DNA from: Arctopsyche grandis
Lineage: Eukaryota > Arthropoda > Insecta > Trichoptera > Hydropsychidae
Assembly: GCF_051622035.1 (NCBI RefSeq)
Contig: NC_135359.1
Location: 17,297,501-17,361,500 of the forward strand
Length of the DNA: 64,000 bases
Direction of reading: 5' to 3'
Shown: one piece after another, positions 53,066 through 64,000 of the stretch
Layout: every line of letters begins with the position of its first letter
Numbering within the stretch: the first letter of the stretch is position 1
Made by a program: the position numbers and the translations under genes
Notes under the pieces: generated by a model
What the model saw: only the letters and a program-made list of their open reading frames with translations
Database searches by the model: none
What the model was told of the DNA's origin: nothing

Positions 53066-55187
53066 CTATAAATATTTTACACTAGTGTTTTTACCCGGCT
53101 TACCAAACAAATAAACATACATACATACAAAGTCTCTTTCGCATATGTGTACATAATACAAGTAATCAATTTTGATGTAATATATGAACCTTCAATCCGA
53201 AGATAGCATTCATTCCACGAACTCGAAGTTTGGCGAGTAATAACCGATGCAATTCATATTCTAAGAACGGCAATTGATCTGATATGTCTCTTGCGGCAGG
53301 TTCCCCCCGTTGAAGAACTCTTGCTCTGCTAGCTACAGCTTGTACCAAACAACCCCGACCTACAATACTCAGTCCATCGATTGGTTCGATTGAGCACAAC
53401 ATAACACTCGGCACACGTCCTTTCCTTGATACAGAATTGAACGATTAATTTAAGCTATTATGATTATATAGTAACATAAAAAAATGAAAATCATCATGAA
53501 TTTACTTGCAGACAGCACACTTAGTCACATTGACACGGAAAGGTACAGATCCACTGTTATAGGGCAGATGGCATGGTCCACACCGCTCACCTGTCCGTTT
53601 TCGATTCGGCTTTAATAAAACATCACACAATCAATAAAATATTTTAATTATTATCTTTGATCAAATAAATTATACTTACATGATTTTCCATAGTGGGTTT
53701 ATGTGCATTAGCAGTAGCAGCAGTAGCAGCATTAGTGGCAGTAGTATTCTCAATTTTATCAAAATCTGTTCTGTCAAGAGATGAAGTTTGAGTGAGTTCA
53801 CTTCGGTTAGAACCTTCGTGTTCTTTATTGGGTTCGATACTAGTTGCAACTAAAAAATGATAGTTCAATTAGCGTGTAAATACACAACTCAAGATGATGT
53901 AATTTTCATTACAGGGCTACCCTACCAGGATAAGCATTATTATACGGCAATGCGGAAGAAAGTCGTAAATCTATAACGGCAGCGGTTCCAGTCGCCGATA
54001 GCACACACACATCATCACTTAATATATAAAAAAAGGAATTATTTTGTTATGATAGCAAAAAAACAAATACAATATTGAAAAATGGGTGTCTGATTTCACC
54101 TGATGGAAGTAGTTTCTTGGTATGCTAACACCGCATTGCAACGCAAAGCTCTCATGTGTGATCGAACTTCTGTGCGCAATTCACTCCACCATGCATCACG
54201 CGGAGCAGGTTCTTCCGGGTTCGGAACACGTTCTAAGAGTTTAACCGATCTCGCTGCTACTGCACCTCCTACATAAAAAATGGAACATTCAATGATTAAA
54301 ACAATTAAATTGCGTAGAAAAAAAAGAAAATGTACACACCTATATGCATAATAAATCCAGGAGGAAATTTGACGATAGTAAGAAATGGATATTCAAGTAA
54401 ATCCAGGTTATCTTGGTTCATCGATGGACGTAAAACGGCTGCACCGCATACTCCAGTTGTTAAGGAGCCGCCTGTAATGAAAATTTGTAAACTTAAAAGT
54501 CGGGAAAAGTATTATTATATTCATCAGCCTCTAAATATACATAATATTGTATATATTATATATATATATATTGATGTTAGGTATTTCAAACACCGAATAA
54601 AATAGTGACTGTTATACGTTCAATATCACAGTTTTATAACACATCTATATCAGTATATCAAATATAAAAGCATATAAACTACACATTTAACAGTCAAAAC
54701 TCAATATATGTGCATGTAGACAAACAACTGAATAAAGTACGCGAAAAACTCACCTAATAAATATTTATTTAGTTTTATAATCAGGCGAAAAGCACTTTGA
54801 AACGAAAAACCATGCAATTGATAGAAAATTAGTATGAGGACAGTTTATTCATATATTACAAAGTAGTTTTTTTTTTTTTTGTGTTTTTAAGTTTTTTCTC
54901 ATACATAGAAAGCATGGTAAAAATAGCAGAATTGTTTTAATGAAAATAATTATATAGAAGTGGCTTAATTTATAAGATGTAACGCAACAATTTGGCGAAC
55001 CGAAAGATGAATCATTTGAAATAGGTCCTTATATAGAATTCCTACTTTAATAAATATTTAAAAGTAATATGCTAAATACATATAATAGAAAGAATGAGCC
55101 CACACATGAAAATCTTAGATCAATAACATCTAAATAAAATAATTAGATATGTATTAAATAATTCATATATAAATAATTTAAACAGAC

Positions 55188-55253
<66 letters not shown>

Positions 55254-58200
55254 TTTGTTTTTACTCCAGGTCATGCTATAAGAACATACATATGTACATA
55301 TGTAGCTGTAAAGAAATCCATAAATCAAAATTTTGCGAAATTAATATAGGTATAGTATATAACATTCAATACATTCGATACCAAAGTTTTAAAACGCAAT
55401 TTCATTAAAAATGATTTTGCATACAAATGAAAACTGTAACATAACAATAATTCAAAATGCAAATGATCGACATGTTTGTAATGAGTGTTTGAAATAGTTT
55501 TTATTGCTTTTATGGCTACAATTAAAAAAAAATTGTGAATGTAGATATTTTAGTATCGATTGGTTAATAATAATAAAATGAAAATAAAAGTAACTGTCTA
55601 AATCACACCCAATCAACTATTTAGCACGTAAGTTCGCAAAGTTGTCAGCAACCAAGTCTGCATTTAACAATATAGTTTTGTTTAATGTTTAAAGAAAAAA
55701 AATAAAAAAATGTATGTATTTATAAAGGTTTGTAGTAAGACTTGCCAAGCTGAATGAATAAAAGTCCGTTTATACTATCCAGCACAGCACGTCAACAGCT
55801 CGGCACGTAAAAGACTACTTCTATTCATACTATACAGCAGCGTTTCTCAACCTGGGTTCCCCTTGAGTAGCCCAGACCCTCTCAAGGGAGGCATAAACTA
55901 AAATTCTACTTTTGGGGAGGTATACTAGCTCTAGGAGGCGCTGTCAGAATATGTAAATACAATTTTTATATTGAACTAATATCGATAGAAGAACTTAAAT
56001 GCTTTATTTGTCATCAAACTGAATATACATATGTTTGCGCTTCGGAAAATATACTAGCTTTTGCAACCGATGCGGCTGCTTCAATGGTTGGCAAATATCG
56101 AGGATATATCGCATATCTGAAAATAGGTGTGCCAAATATTTTTTACATAAGGTTGGGAAGGCGTTAAAGTGGGTCTCTTAATATTAACTAAATAAAGATA
56201 ATTTTTGGATCAGCACTGAAATAGCAAGTATATTTCCAAAGCTTCGGGAGAAGGGAAATTTTTATTTCCTACATCTTATCTCGTCGAATCTGGATTTAGT
56301 TGAGTTATGTATCTCCTTCCAAAAGCTCGTAACCGTCTTGATGTTGAAAAAAGAGGCGATCTCCGTATGTCATTAACAACATTTGAGGCAGATATAAATA
56401 AAGTCGCTAGTTTATATCAGGCACAAGGATTACGCTAAATAAAATTATCTTTCAATTTATTGTTTAAAAAAATATATTACGTATGTATGCTCAAAATTAG
56501 CCAGCAGCATAGCTCGGTCGTTAAGCTTCTGCTTAATACCGAGAGGCACCGGGTTGGATCCCATGAGCTGACCTCGATTGAAAAGAATTTTTCTGAGTAC
56601 ATCTGTAGTGTTGATGGTCAGACTTGGATATTTGTGCTCCAAGTTGATCGTTTCCTATCAGAGTTTGCCAATTTTCTGATTTCATTGTTGAAACGGTTCC
56701 CATTTAAAATTGGCTAAAAACCTTCCTACCTACTATGTCACCACTATTTGAGTATGATTAATGTACAATAAAATGTATGTACAATTCATAGATGTCTCGT
56801 TAATTTGCGAGTTTTTCAGTGTCTCGTAATTCAAAAGACTTTAAATAAAAATGCTGCATTGTTTGTAATTGGCCAGGAAGGCGCATTGGGGTTTATCTGT
56901 AAGGCCTTCCTGGTATATATGTAAAAATAAATAAATTTGTAATTATAAAATAAAGTTTATATAATATATAAAATTTTAATATGCACTTTTTTTTCGAGAA
57001 TATATCCGGGGGGGGGGGGAAGGCACAGAAAAATATTTAACGCAAAAGGGGGCCACAGTTCAAATAAAGTTGAGAAACGCTGCTATAAAGCTCCAGCCGT
57101 TTTCAGCACGTTCATACTTATTTTGGATGAGTGCAAGGCAAAATCGACTTACATATACATACATTACAGAGCGCGACGTTTGTTACATGACGTTTCGGAA
57201 AATATGTATACGCGCATGACAGCACTTTCGCAAGTATGGGTGCACTCACAATTATGACATCACGTCAAGCGTTAATATTTCCACAATGGCCAAAGAAACC
57301 GGCTCTGCTTGATGCGTTTTGGTGACATGTATTGCTGTATAATATGAATAGATCGTCTTGGTTACTGCTGTTTCGCCACATACACATTACGGAACATATG
57401 ATTGTGTCCATATAGAACCTACTAAATAATATTTTTCGTACTGATGTTAACGTCCAGTTTCCGGCTTGAGCTGTACTGGTTGAAGTCTATTCATATTGAC
57501 ACAGCACAGACCGGCAACTCCACGGAATCAGCAGTACGAATAGTACATATTCTTTGATACATTCTATATGGACGCATATTAATGCGGGAATGCGCATGCG
57601 CCAATGGAATCTATAAATGCGTCCATATATAATGTACGAAAGAGTTCTTTTCATACTGCTGTTTACGTGCAATTGCCGGTATGTGTTGTGCCAATATGAA
57701 TAGACCTATAAACGAACGTTAGTATGTAACGTAAAAAGGAATACAAAATATTTAAATTAAATTGGACAAATTGAATCGTATGGAAGTTCTATGGGATGAT
57801 AATAACTTATTGTGAATAAACGAATTATAAAAATATATATAAATATTTGTGTAAAAGATTTAATTATTTCTCAAGTATGGACAGTTATATGATTTGTAAG
57901 TGTTATTATATGATTTGTTATGTTATTATTAAAAGCAAAAATATATTAACGTCTAAATAATATTAAACACCAAGTGACATCAAATACAATGTCAAAAAAA
58001 GTAACATCAAAATAAAAAAATAAAAATACTTTTGCGTTAATGAAACAATTATTACACCTTAAATACATTCCTAGCTTTCGTCATTTTTACTCACGTTTAT
58101 AATGCATTCCTATGGCAAATGCAACAGCAAAATAAGAAAATTAGTATAATATTTGGATTACAAGAGATAAATCATATCAAAAAGCAATGGCGCGTGAAAA

Positions 58201-61200
58201 ATATAATAAATAATTCAACGTCTTTTAAACAATTCACGCGAAAAAGTAAATCAATATGCTAGGACGAAAATATTCAGCGTACCTAAAAAATACAATTTTC
58301 TCCATATTTAAAAACAAAAATTTCCCTTCCATCACAATACGAAGTAATCTGCCAAATGTGCGGATCAAATTGTACCGTTGATTTGTAATACCGCGGCAAT
58401 AAATACGGTAAATTGATGGCAAGAACACTATATGTGAATGAATTTACCTTAGACTTTACTGTAGAATCCACGAGTGTGGGGCATACATAATACATACTAA
58501 AATTGAAATTCGACATATGTATGTATATACAAAGCTCCAACATGTCGGGAATACAATTTTTGAAAAAAAATAATCGGACAATATTACTACATATGTATAA
58601 TTATAAATATTTCGAAAGCGATATGATATTAAAAATTGTCTAGTGTTATAACCTTTTGGTGTAATGCTTAGGTCAGAATCGGACGATCTTCGATGAGTAA
58701 CATTGATGTTGGAATTGATCGCAGTTCCTTGGGAGTCGGCTCGCACGTGTGCTGGACTGCTGCTGGCTCCTCCACCGGACCTGCCCACATCCACCCCACA
58801 CCCACACAAGGCATGCTGGTTAATCACACTCATTCATGACATTTCGATAACAGTTATATAAATCTAACGATTGTGTGTATAAATGAAATCCTACATGTAA
58901 TACGTATTTAATTACATATAAGTGGGGGGGTGGCAAACGGAGGGTAATAGATAGCAAAACAAAAAAGAAACAAACAAAAAATAAAGTAAAACAACGGTGC
59001 AAAACCAAGAATCCACCACAGACTAATTACCGTCAAGTTTTGGATAGCCGCAACGGGTGCAAGAATTTTTTTTTTGATTATTCCCCGGGTCCACGATGCA
59101 CATTTTAAACTCCGGCAAATCCTTTGAGGAGTCTTGAGATGTTTTTGATGTATTGTAAATATTTTTAGACTTTCCCAACGCATCGTTAGTACAAATCGAA
59201 ATATCCGAATAGTTTTTGACAGATTGAGAGTCCGTTTTATTTATTATTTTTTCTATATTGTTTTTACTGTCGTCTAATGACCGACGCCTATCAAGCTGTT
59301 TCATATCCCGTTGGAGAACGGTCGAGCTTTCGAATTCTGTTACCTGTTTTATATTAGTTTTTGTAGCTATCGAATCCAAATTGTGTGTTTCCATGTCGTG
59401 AGAATTATTCGACTGGTATGATAAGCTATCCGGACATTTCTTGGCACAAGTTTCGCAGTTCACATTAGGATCACTACAACATCGCAGTTCATTATACGAA
59501 AGAAACGGTGATCCAAGAACCGTTTCCTTCATCGAAAGCGACAACAAATCTTGAGATAAACTATCCAAATGTGAATCTAGCGTGTTATGTTTAGAATCAT
59601 CGGAATAGCACGATAGGACGTCAGAATGTAATTCAAATGAGTCGTGTTTGCCTTCATGTTCGATGTCTAAATCCCCATGCAAGTGTTCTTCGTCACCAAC
59701 AATTGGGCTATTATTGATTATTTCACCCATTATATTGACTTTTTCCATCAATATTGTCTGCATTGCCGTTTTGATCAAACTAGGGTGATCTTCTTTGTCT
59801 CCGGCAGAAAATGTTCTAAATTTTTTCCTCAACGGACCTAACGAAGACAGTGACAGTTTGCTAGCTCTTTGCAGTAAATTATTTTTCAACGGTTTCTCGG
59901 CCATTTCAGATGTCTGTCGGTGAAATATATTTTTTGGGAAATGAAATCTGAATCTGTGTTTATTGGGGTCTGCAGAAGACGGCGACGACAGAACATCGGC
60001 TGTCGCAGGCGATGAATAGCAACCGATAACGTTAACTTTGTCTAATAGCATGGTTTGAAGAGCAGAATCGACTAAGTTGGTTGAACTTATGCTCGCTCCG
60101 CCCATCACCGGTGGAAGATCTAAATTTGGATCGATTCGTGGTAAGCGCGATTTCCTTGAAAACTGCGCATTATCATCTCTGGATGATGTCGAGGCGTGAA
60201 CACTTTCACGCAAATCACCCGTCGAAGCACGATAACTTTTATTCGCATTTAAATTACTCATATAAATAGTAGTTTGATCTACAGCGTTTTGAAAAGAAAG
60301 CACCTCGGTGCAATTGGACACATTAGAGTCTCTTTTACACTGATTTTCTTTCTTATCATATTTGATATTAGGATCTGAATTCCACATATCATTTCTGAAT
60401 TCGAACTGAAGTGGTTTTGATTCTATAGACTTTGGAGAAATATTTTGTAATTTTTCATCCATGTGACTTATTACGTTACTGTCGATTTGATGCTCCATCA
60501 CCGATCTGACAACACCACTTACAGTGTCTAAATTACAATCGCTGATGATTTTATTGCCGTCGGATATTTCGTCTGAATCGTCAGCGTCACTGCTGGAGTA
60601 TTCGTCGGAACTGCACATTGTGGATGAAATGCTGGAGGCTGCAAGATTTCCATCACTCGGTATGGATAGATACGGATTAGTGATCATCGACTCTTTAGGT
60701 GTTGTAGGACATGATTCCGATACTCGTTTTATCGGAGCCAAGTTTAATTTTCCACTAGGATTATCAGAATTTAAGCTGATGTTATCTAAAGAAAGAAATT
60801 GAAGTTTGAAAGGATTTTCCGCATGGTCACCTTCGATCGGACTCGTGTTTGGTGGTGTATCGATTACAATAGATAATTCGGGAGATGTTTTTTTGTTTGT
60901 CGCAGAAGGTATTTCGATTTTAGGTTGTGATTTGCTAGATCTTCTCAATGTAGAACTGGGAGAATTAGATTCGAGGCTTTCTTTAATGCAATCCAAACTG
61001 GAGTGGGCATGCATTACAGAACGAACCAACAACGCTGCCATACCACTACCATCTCCACCGTCGGGAGATTTTTTTAAAAGTCGAGATTTAAGATTGGACT
61101 TTCGCTTAATTTCATTTTTTATGTCTGTAAAGGAAAATTTAGCAGACCTATCGGAGCAAATAGAACTGATTGATGCTCTGTCAGCGGTTTCTTCATCATT

Positions 61201-63986
61201 GGAAAAGTCAAATCGTTTGGTCTTCATTGAACGCATTTTCTTATTAAAAAGATTTTGTGACGAATTCCTTAGCTTTTTGATACTTTTTTTAAGTGATTTT
61301 TTGGATACGTCTTGCCGTAAATCTTCTTGGCGTAAAAGTTCTTGTAACATATGTTTTTCATCATCTTGAGTCATGGTAGAAGAGTTTTCGCCAGTATTGG
61401 TAAATGAAACGGAATTAATCTCTGTCTGTGTTTGGTTTAATTGATCATCCCCATAAATAGCAAGAGGTGGTAAACGATTCAAGATATCTGATTCTGTTAA
61501 CTGATGAGAATAAGGCATGTCCGATTTGATGTTCTCAGATTTATCAAGATTAATGAATTCAAAATATTTTTTTAGTTGGCTATGGAGAAACACAATAGTG
61601 TGAAAAATAGACAAAAAAAATTGAATTTATAAATAAATGCCAATATATGTAAAACATTTTGATGTGACACAAAATACACAACCATGCAAAGAAAAAATAA
61701 AATAAAAAAATTAGTTCAAATAATTATCTTCATGTAATATAATAAATTAAATCAAATGTATGTGGAGTTTTTTAATATCGCAGCATTATAGTTTTAATAA
61801 TATAAATATATGCACCAATTGACGAATTCACTAAATAAATTTCCATATCAAATATTAACTCATTATGGACCGTCCGAATTGTCCAAAAACTCTATGAGTA
61901 GATGTTGAATAATATAATAGATTTTGTAAATTAAACATAACTTCGAAACCTTTCTACAAATTAAATTAAAAATTGGGATACAATTTCTAAACAGTTTTTT
62001 TCGACCATGTGAATTATCAGATCAGTATTCCTCAAACTATGGTAATTGCTGTATTCAATGTTGTTTAAAATTTATATACATTTCAATATATTTTCATGTA
62101 ATAAACTATATCTATTCATTTGAATGACATATTCAATTTGAGAAATATGTATGCTACGTGAGAAAAAGCTACTCAATTTCGATATCTGGGATTTGAATAC
62201 CTTTCTGATTACATTGAGCAACAAAAAAAATTAACGGAGCGTAAACTTATCAATCCTCACTAAGATTGACCCTTTGAATTCAAATATGACAACGATTTTT
62301 GTTGGCTTGCTTTCGTTTAAGAGATATGAGCGTTTAAAAAAATGGTCAATTTTTAAAATTTTTGGCATTTGCAGTTTTTAATTCAAAATCTGGTACTGCT
62401 GTGCCAAAAGTGAGCATAGTATAAGTGGGAATCAATAGTTAGATGTTTCTTCTATTGATTGTATGTTTTAATTGCTTATAAATACTTATAATTAATAAAC
62501 TAGCGAATTTTAAGTCAAAAATACACTTTTTTAGCTAATTTCGCTAATATATAATACTAATTTTTCTCTTAAACGAGAACAAGCCAACAAAAATTATTAT
62601 CATTTCGAATTCAGTGGGTCAAACTTAGTAAAGATTGATTAGTCTCCACTTCGGTAAGAAAATACGTGATTTTATGTTGCTCCTTTCCAATTCCTGGGAA
62701 AAAATATCTTAAAAAATTTTTAACCATAGAAATATATATTTTTAAAATTTATTAATCGATATGTATGATATCTATGATTGGAAATTTGAAACTATATTTT
62801 TTAAATAATCCTTTGTTGTATGAAGTTTGGAGGATTTAAAAACACACACTGTGTTGACGGCCTTTAGTGAGTTAAAATAAATAGTGATATTTATTTTACT
62901 TATACACCCAATTATTTGTTAATCAGTTAACAGTACATTTGTGAATATGAACCGTAAAACCAAAATTAGTTGTGCTGTTTAAGAATTTAAAAAAAAAATC
63001 AGCGTTTAACCAAATGATACATATCGAATTACATTAAAAAAATTACGATTGACTTGAAAATAAGTTCATATAAAAAATAAAAAACTCACTGTTGAAGAGT
63101 ATCTGGAGAATGAGCGACTTGAGAAGTCATGATATTGGGGGTGATAATCGAAAGCGGTTCTTGTAATCTCGATAGTGTTACAGCAGTTCCTGCACCCCGT
63201 GCTACGACTCCGACTTCACCTTCAAGATCTAAACATCTCTTAAAACCGATCACAGCATTGGCACCGAGTTCTATAGCTTTCAATCCGATTTTACGTTGAA
63301 CCTGAAAACACATTGAATAGTGTACATTTACGTTAAATACAAAGTGCCTCAATCAGAAAGAAGAAATGTATTACTTGACCATTAAGTTTTAAAAAAGCGA
63401 CTTGTCTAGCTTCATTAGATGCGCGCGGCGTTCTAATTTTATCTATCCATTGGTATTCCGGATCATCGTTGATTACGAGTTCTTCAACGAAACCATGAAT
63501 AGCTTGAACTTGATACCCGTGCGGTATGATGGGAGCTGGAATTGAAACACAGGTTATTTTTTGATCATTCAATCTAATAGTGAATAACTTTCAAATTGGA
63601 GATTTGCCTACAGTGAAAAAATTGAACGCCACAGGAAGACTGTCGAAATTTATTGAAATCATTGAACAATTCAACTTTCACTATAACGTTTACTTCACCG
63701 CGTATCCCGTGCATTGTATCAAAAACTGGAATCCATCCTGACATTATGGCACCTGAAAAATGTTCTCAAATTACTTATTAAATTTGAATTATGTTCAAAG
63801 GCAATACTTAACGGGCATCTAACCTTTGCCCGGATGTGAAGTTTCTATACCGGTATGAAGCGTTAGAGGTAAAAGCAGTGGGTTCAGCGATATGTAGACT
63901 TTGCCAATAGCATCATTAGCCGAGTATGTGTCGTGGTCCATGAGACGCAGTTGTAACGGTTCGTCTTGTAACTCTGCATCATCAAC
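51238..63986 (-). CDS. C2CD5: C2 domain-containing protein 5 (C2CD5/CDP138), partial at the 5' end
   Basis: Orthologue of vertebrate C2CD5 (CDP138), a C2 protein that in mammalian fat cells is an Akt substrate promoting GLUT4 vesicle fusion. Visible exons (5' to 3'): 63986-63824, 63752-63612, 63536-63375, 63301-63090, 61579-59031, 58780-58653, 54471-54340, 54268-54100, 54017-53926, 53849-53680, 53609-53506, 53424-53190, 53065-52871, 52766-52650, 52562-52357, 52279-52192, 52106-51810, 51735-51577, 51485-51381, 51299-51238, ending TAG. They total about 1830 codons. Conserved landmarks run in family order from DHDTYSANDAIGKVY (C2) to AQCLVSVGGDATFVSYF. The first exon(s), with the start codon, lie beyond 64000. 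Vertebrate forms are about 1000 residues; the excess is one giant exon. All phases fit except between exons 5 and 6. Confidence 0.93.
53082..53150 (-). mobile_element. truncated Helitron H1 in a C2CD5 intron
   Basis: Minus-strand 3' end AAAAACACTAG with half of the hairpin; the interior retains CAAAGTCTCTTTCG. It lies about 17 bp beyond the exon border at 53065, inside a 124-bp intron, evidently without harming splicing. Confidence 0.7.
53190..54471 (-). CDS. C2CD5: C2CD5 conserved core 2 (six exons)
   Basis: Encodes LEYPFLTIVKFPPGFIMHIG, AARSVKLLERVPNPEEPAPR with DAWWSELRTEVRSHMRALRC, VCVLSATGTAAVIDL, a Cys-rich patch (CGPCHLPYN and KCAVCK, two CxxC pairs likely to form a zinc knuckle) and KGRVPSVMLCSIEP to RGMNAIFGLK. 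These match vertebrate C2CD5 order. The exon at 53849-53680 (EPNKEHEGSNRSEL.., Ala/Thr-rich) is a lineage-specific spacer. Confidence 0.92.
55189..55250. repeat. (TA)n microsatellite in a C2CD5 intron
   Basis: About 60 bp of alternating AT. Confidence 0.95.
56045..56440 (+). pseudogene. hAT transposase relic (ZBED5/FAM200 type)
   Basis: One stretch reads ATDGAASMVGKYRGYIAYLK, the conserved core of ZBED5-type hAT transposases. A later stretch reads FPTSYLVESGFS and, after shifts, LDVEKRGDLRMSLTTF..., the C-terminal region. The middle is deleted and frames are broken, so it is not functional. Confidence 0.8.
56500..56936 (+). mobile_element. tRNA-derived SINE, family A, full length
   Basis: GCATAGCTCGGTCGTTAAGC (A box) and CGGGTTGGATCCC (B box) form the tRNA-like head. 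The body has CGTTTCCTATCAGA and GAAACGGTTCCC; the tail has GGCCAGGAAGGCGCATTGGG...GGCCTTCCTGG (a short inverted repeat) and TAAAAATAAATAAA. It would be transcribed by RNA polymerase III and mobilised by a LINE. Confidence 0.9.
57485..57705. repeat. foldback MITE in a C2CD5 intron
   Basis: The left arm GTCTATTCATATTGACACAG...ACCGGCAA...CAGCAGTACGAA...TATGGACGCAT is matched by the inverted right arm ending CAATATGAATAGAC, arms about 90 bp with roughly 75-80% pairing by eye. The loop is AT/GC-mixed. No gene. Confidence 0.75.
58653..58780 (-). CDS. C2CD5: C2CD5 exon with conserved SSDSDLSITPKG
   Basis: About 43 codons (SGGGASSSPAH ... RRSSDSDLSITPKG). The Ser-rich basic end is conserved in the family and is a plausible phosphorylation region. 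The donor (GTTATAAC) is phase 1 and fits the next exon. The acceptor GATGTGGGCAG gives phase 2, which does not fit the phase 1 donor of the giant exon, so one border is wrong or a small exon in between is missed. Confidence 0.75.
59031..61579 (-). CDS. C2CD5: C2CD5 giant exon: about 850 residues, Ser/Asp/Asn-rich insert
   Basis: One 2549-bp open exon in place of a far shorter segment in vertebrates. It is mostly low complexity (SSDEYSSSDADDSDE and similar) and presumably disordered. Visible: a lysine-rich stretch (KKSLKKSIKKLRNS), a twice-used motif (SALQTMLLDKVNVIG at 60024-60073; TAMQTILMEKVNIMG at 59728-59780), and clustered cysteines near the end (RCCSD..NCETCAKKC and NSCTRCGYPKLDG) that could bind zinc. 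Acceptor TTTCTCCATAG, donor GTAATT in phase 1. Unbroken length and sparse, non-repetitive codons argue for selection. Function unknown. Confidence 0.85.
62186..62698. repeat. foldback element in C2CD5 intron 4
   Basis: ACTTATCAATCCTCACTAAG...TTGACCC..GAATTC...TTGTTGGCTTG..CGTTTAAGAGA (62250-62332) pairs with the inverted copy TCTCTTAAACGAGAACAAGCC...AGATTGATTAG (62565-62645); weaker pairing extends outward to about 62186 and 62698. Likely a MITE. Confidence 0.65.
63090..63986 (-). CDS. C2CD5: C2CD5 N-terminal exons: end of C2 domain and conserved core 1
   Basis: Four exons. The first ends the C2 domain with the loop-3 acidic set DHDTYSAND, expected to bind calcium and phospholipid. Then SGWIPVFDTMHGIRGEVNV, HGFVEELVINDDPEYQWIDK with IRTPRASNEARQ, and ELGANAVIGF..CLDLEGEVGVVARGAGTAV, all strongly conserved across animals. 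The acceptor at 63986 proves that coding exons exist upstream, outside the window. Confidence 0.92.
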
Positions 63987-64000
63987 CTGTTGAAAAAAAT

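Larger units (their letters stand above)
55838..57082 (+). mobile_element. ZBED5-like hAT element, internally deleted, with nested SINE
   Basis: CAGCGTTTCTCAAC and GTTGAGAAACGCTG form 14-bp terminal inverted repeats. Flanks CTATACAG (55830-55837) and CTATAAAG (57083-57090) match at 7 of 8 positions, a decayed hAT duplication. Between them are transposase relics and a full SINE (56500-56936). Lies in the 4.2-kb C2CD5 intron. Confidence 0.85.

Noticed and set aside
56500..56580. A possible tRNA gene with A and B boxes
   Set aside because: Repeated elsewhere with the same SINE body, no clean acceptor stem; also applies to 14261 and 50554.
60524..61369. Plus-strand frames within the giant C2CD5 exon
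   Set aside because: Antisense shadows of a long open exon; no splice or family support.

Overview
The window is AT-rich eukaryotic DNA from an insect. It has short phase-compatible exons with GT/AG borders, CATATGTACATA-type microsatellites, RTE-clade LINEs resembling the HmRTE endonuclease-reverse transcriptases known from Lepidoptera, and many hAT, MITE, SINE and Helitron copies. A holometabolous insect, perhaps a moth or butterfly, fits best, but the order cannot be proved from this sequence.

Layout. 1-121 may be the 3' end of a plus-strand gene. 0.5-26 kb holds no host gene I can support and is packed with mobile DNA: a decayed RTE fragment, a head-to-tail pair of hAT-like elements sharing one target duplication (1502-5665), two copies of a TTAA-type MITE (15473-16010 and 20738-21226), a nearly complete hAT transposon with a broken transposase and a perfect 8-bp target duplication (16110-18845), and an RTE retrotransposon on the minus strand (22500-26173). 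27004-44166 (minus) is a complete 18-exon gene for a relaxin-family leucine-rich-repeat GPCR (LGR3/LGR4 type): signal-anchor exon, one LDLa module, LRRs, seven-helix domain. All my exon phases agree and the model gives about 742 residues. Its introns contain a SINE, several Helitrons, a tandem Helitron dimer (31430-33689) and a small hAT MITE. A second, almost identical RTE copy (44671-48345, plus) lies just upstream of this gene, so an inverted pair of 3.67-kb LINEs brackets the receptor. 48.3-51 kb is repeats. 51238-63986 (minus) is the 3' part of C2CD5 (C2 domain-containing protein 5), with 20 exons visible and the first exons outside the window; one 2.5-kb exon encodes about 850 low-complexity residues.

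The two host genes are unrelated in function: one is a plasma-membrane peptide-hormone receptor, the other a C2-domain vesicle-trafficking protein. They share a strand but show no operon-like link. The most unusual material is in the mobile DNA: tandem dimers of two transposon classes, Helitron families that carry different minisatellites, and an in-frame stop codon shared by both RTE copies at the same endonuclease codon.
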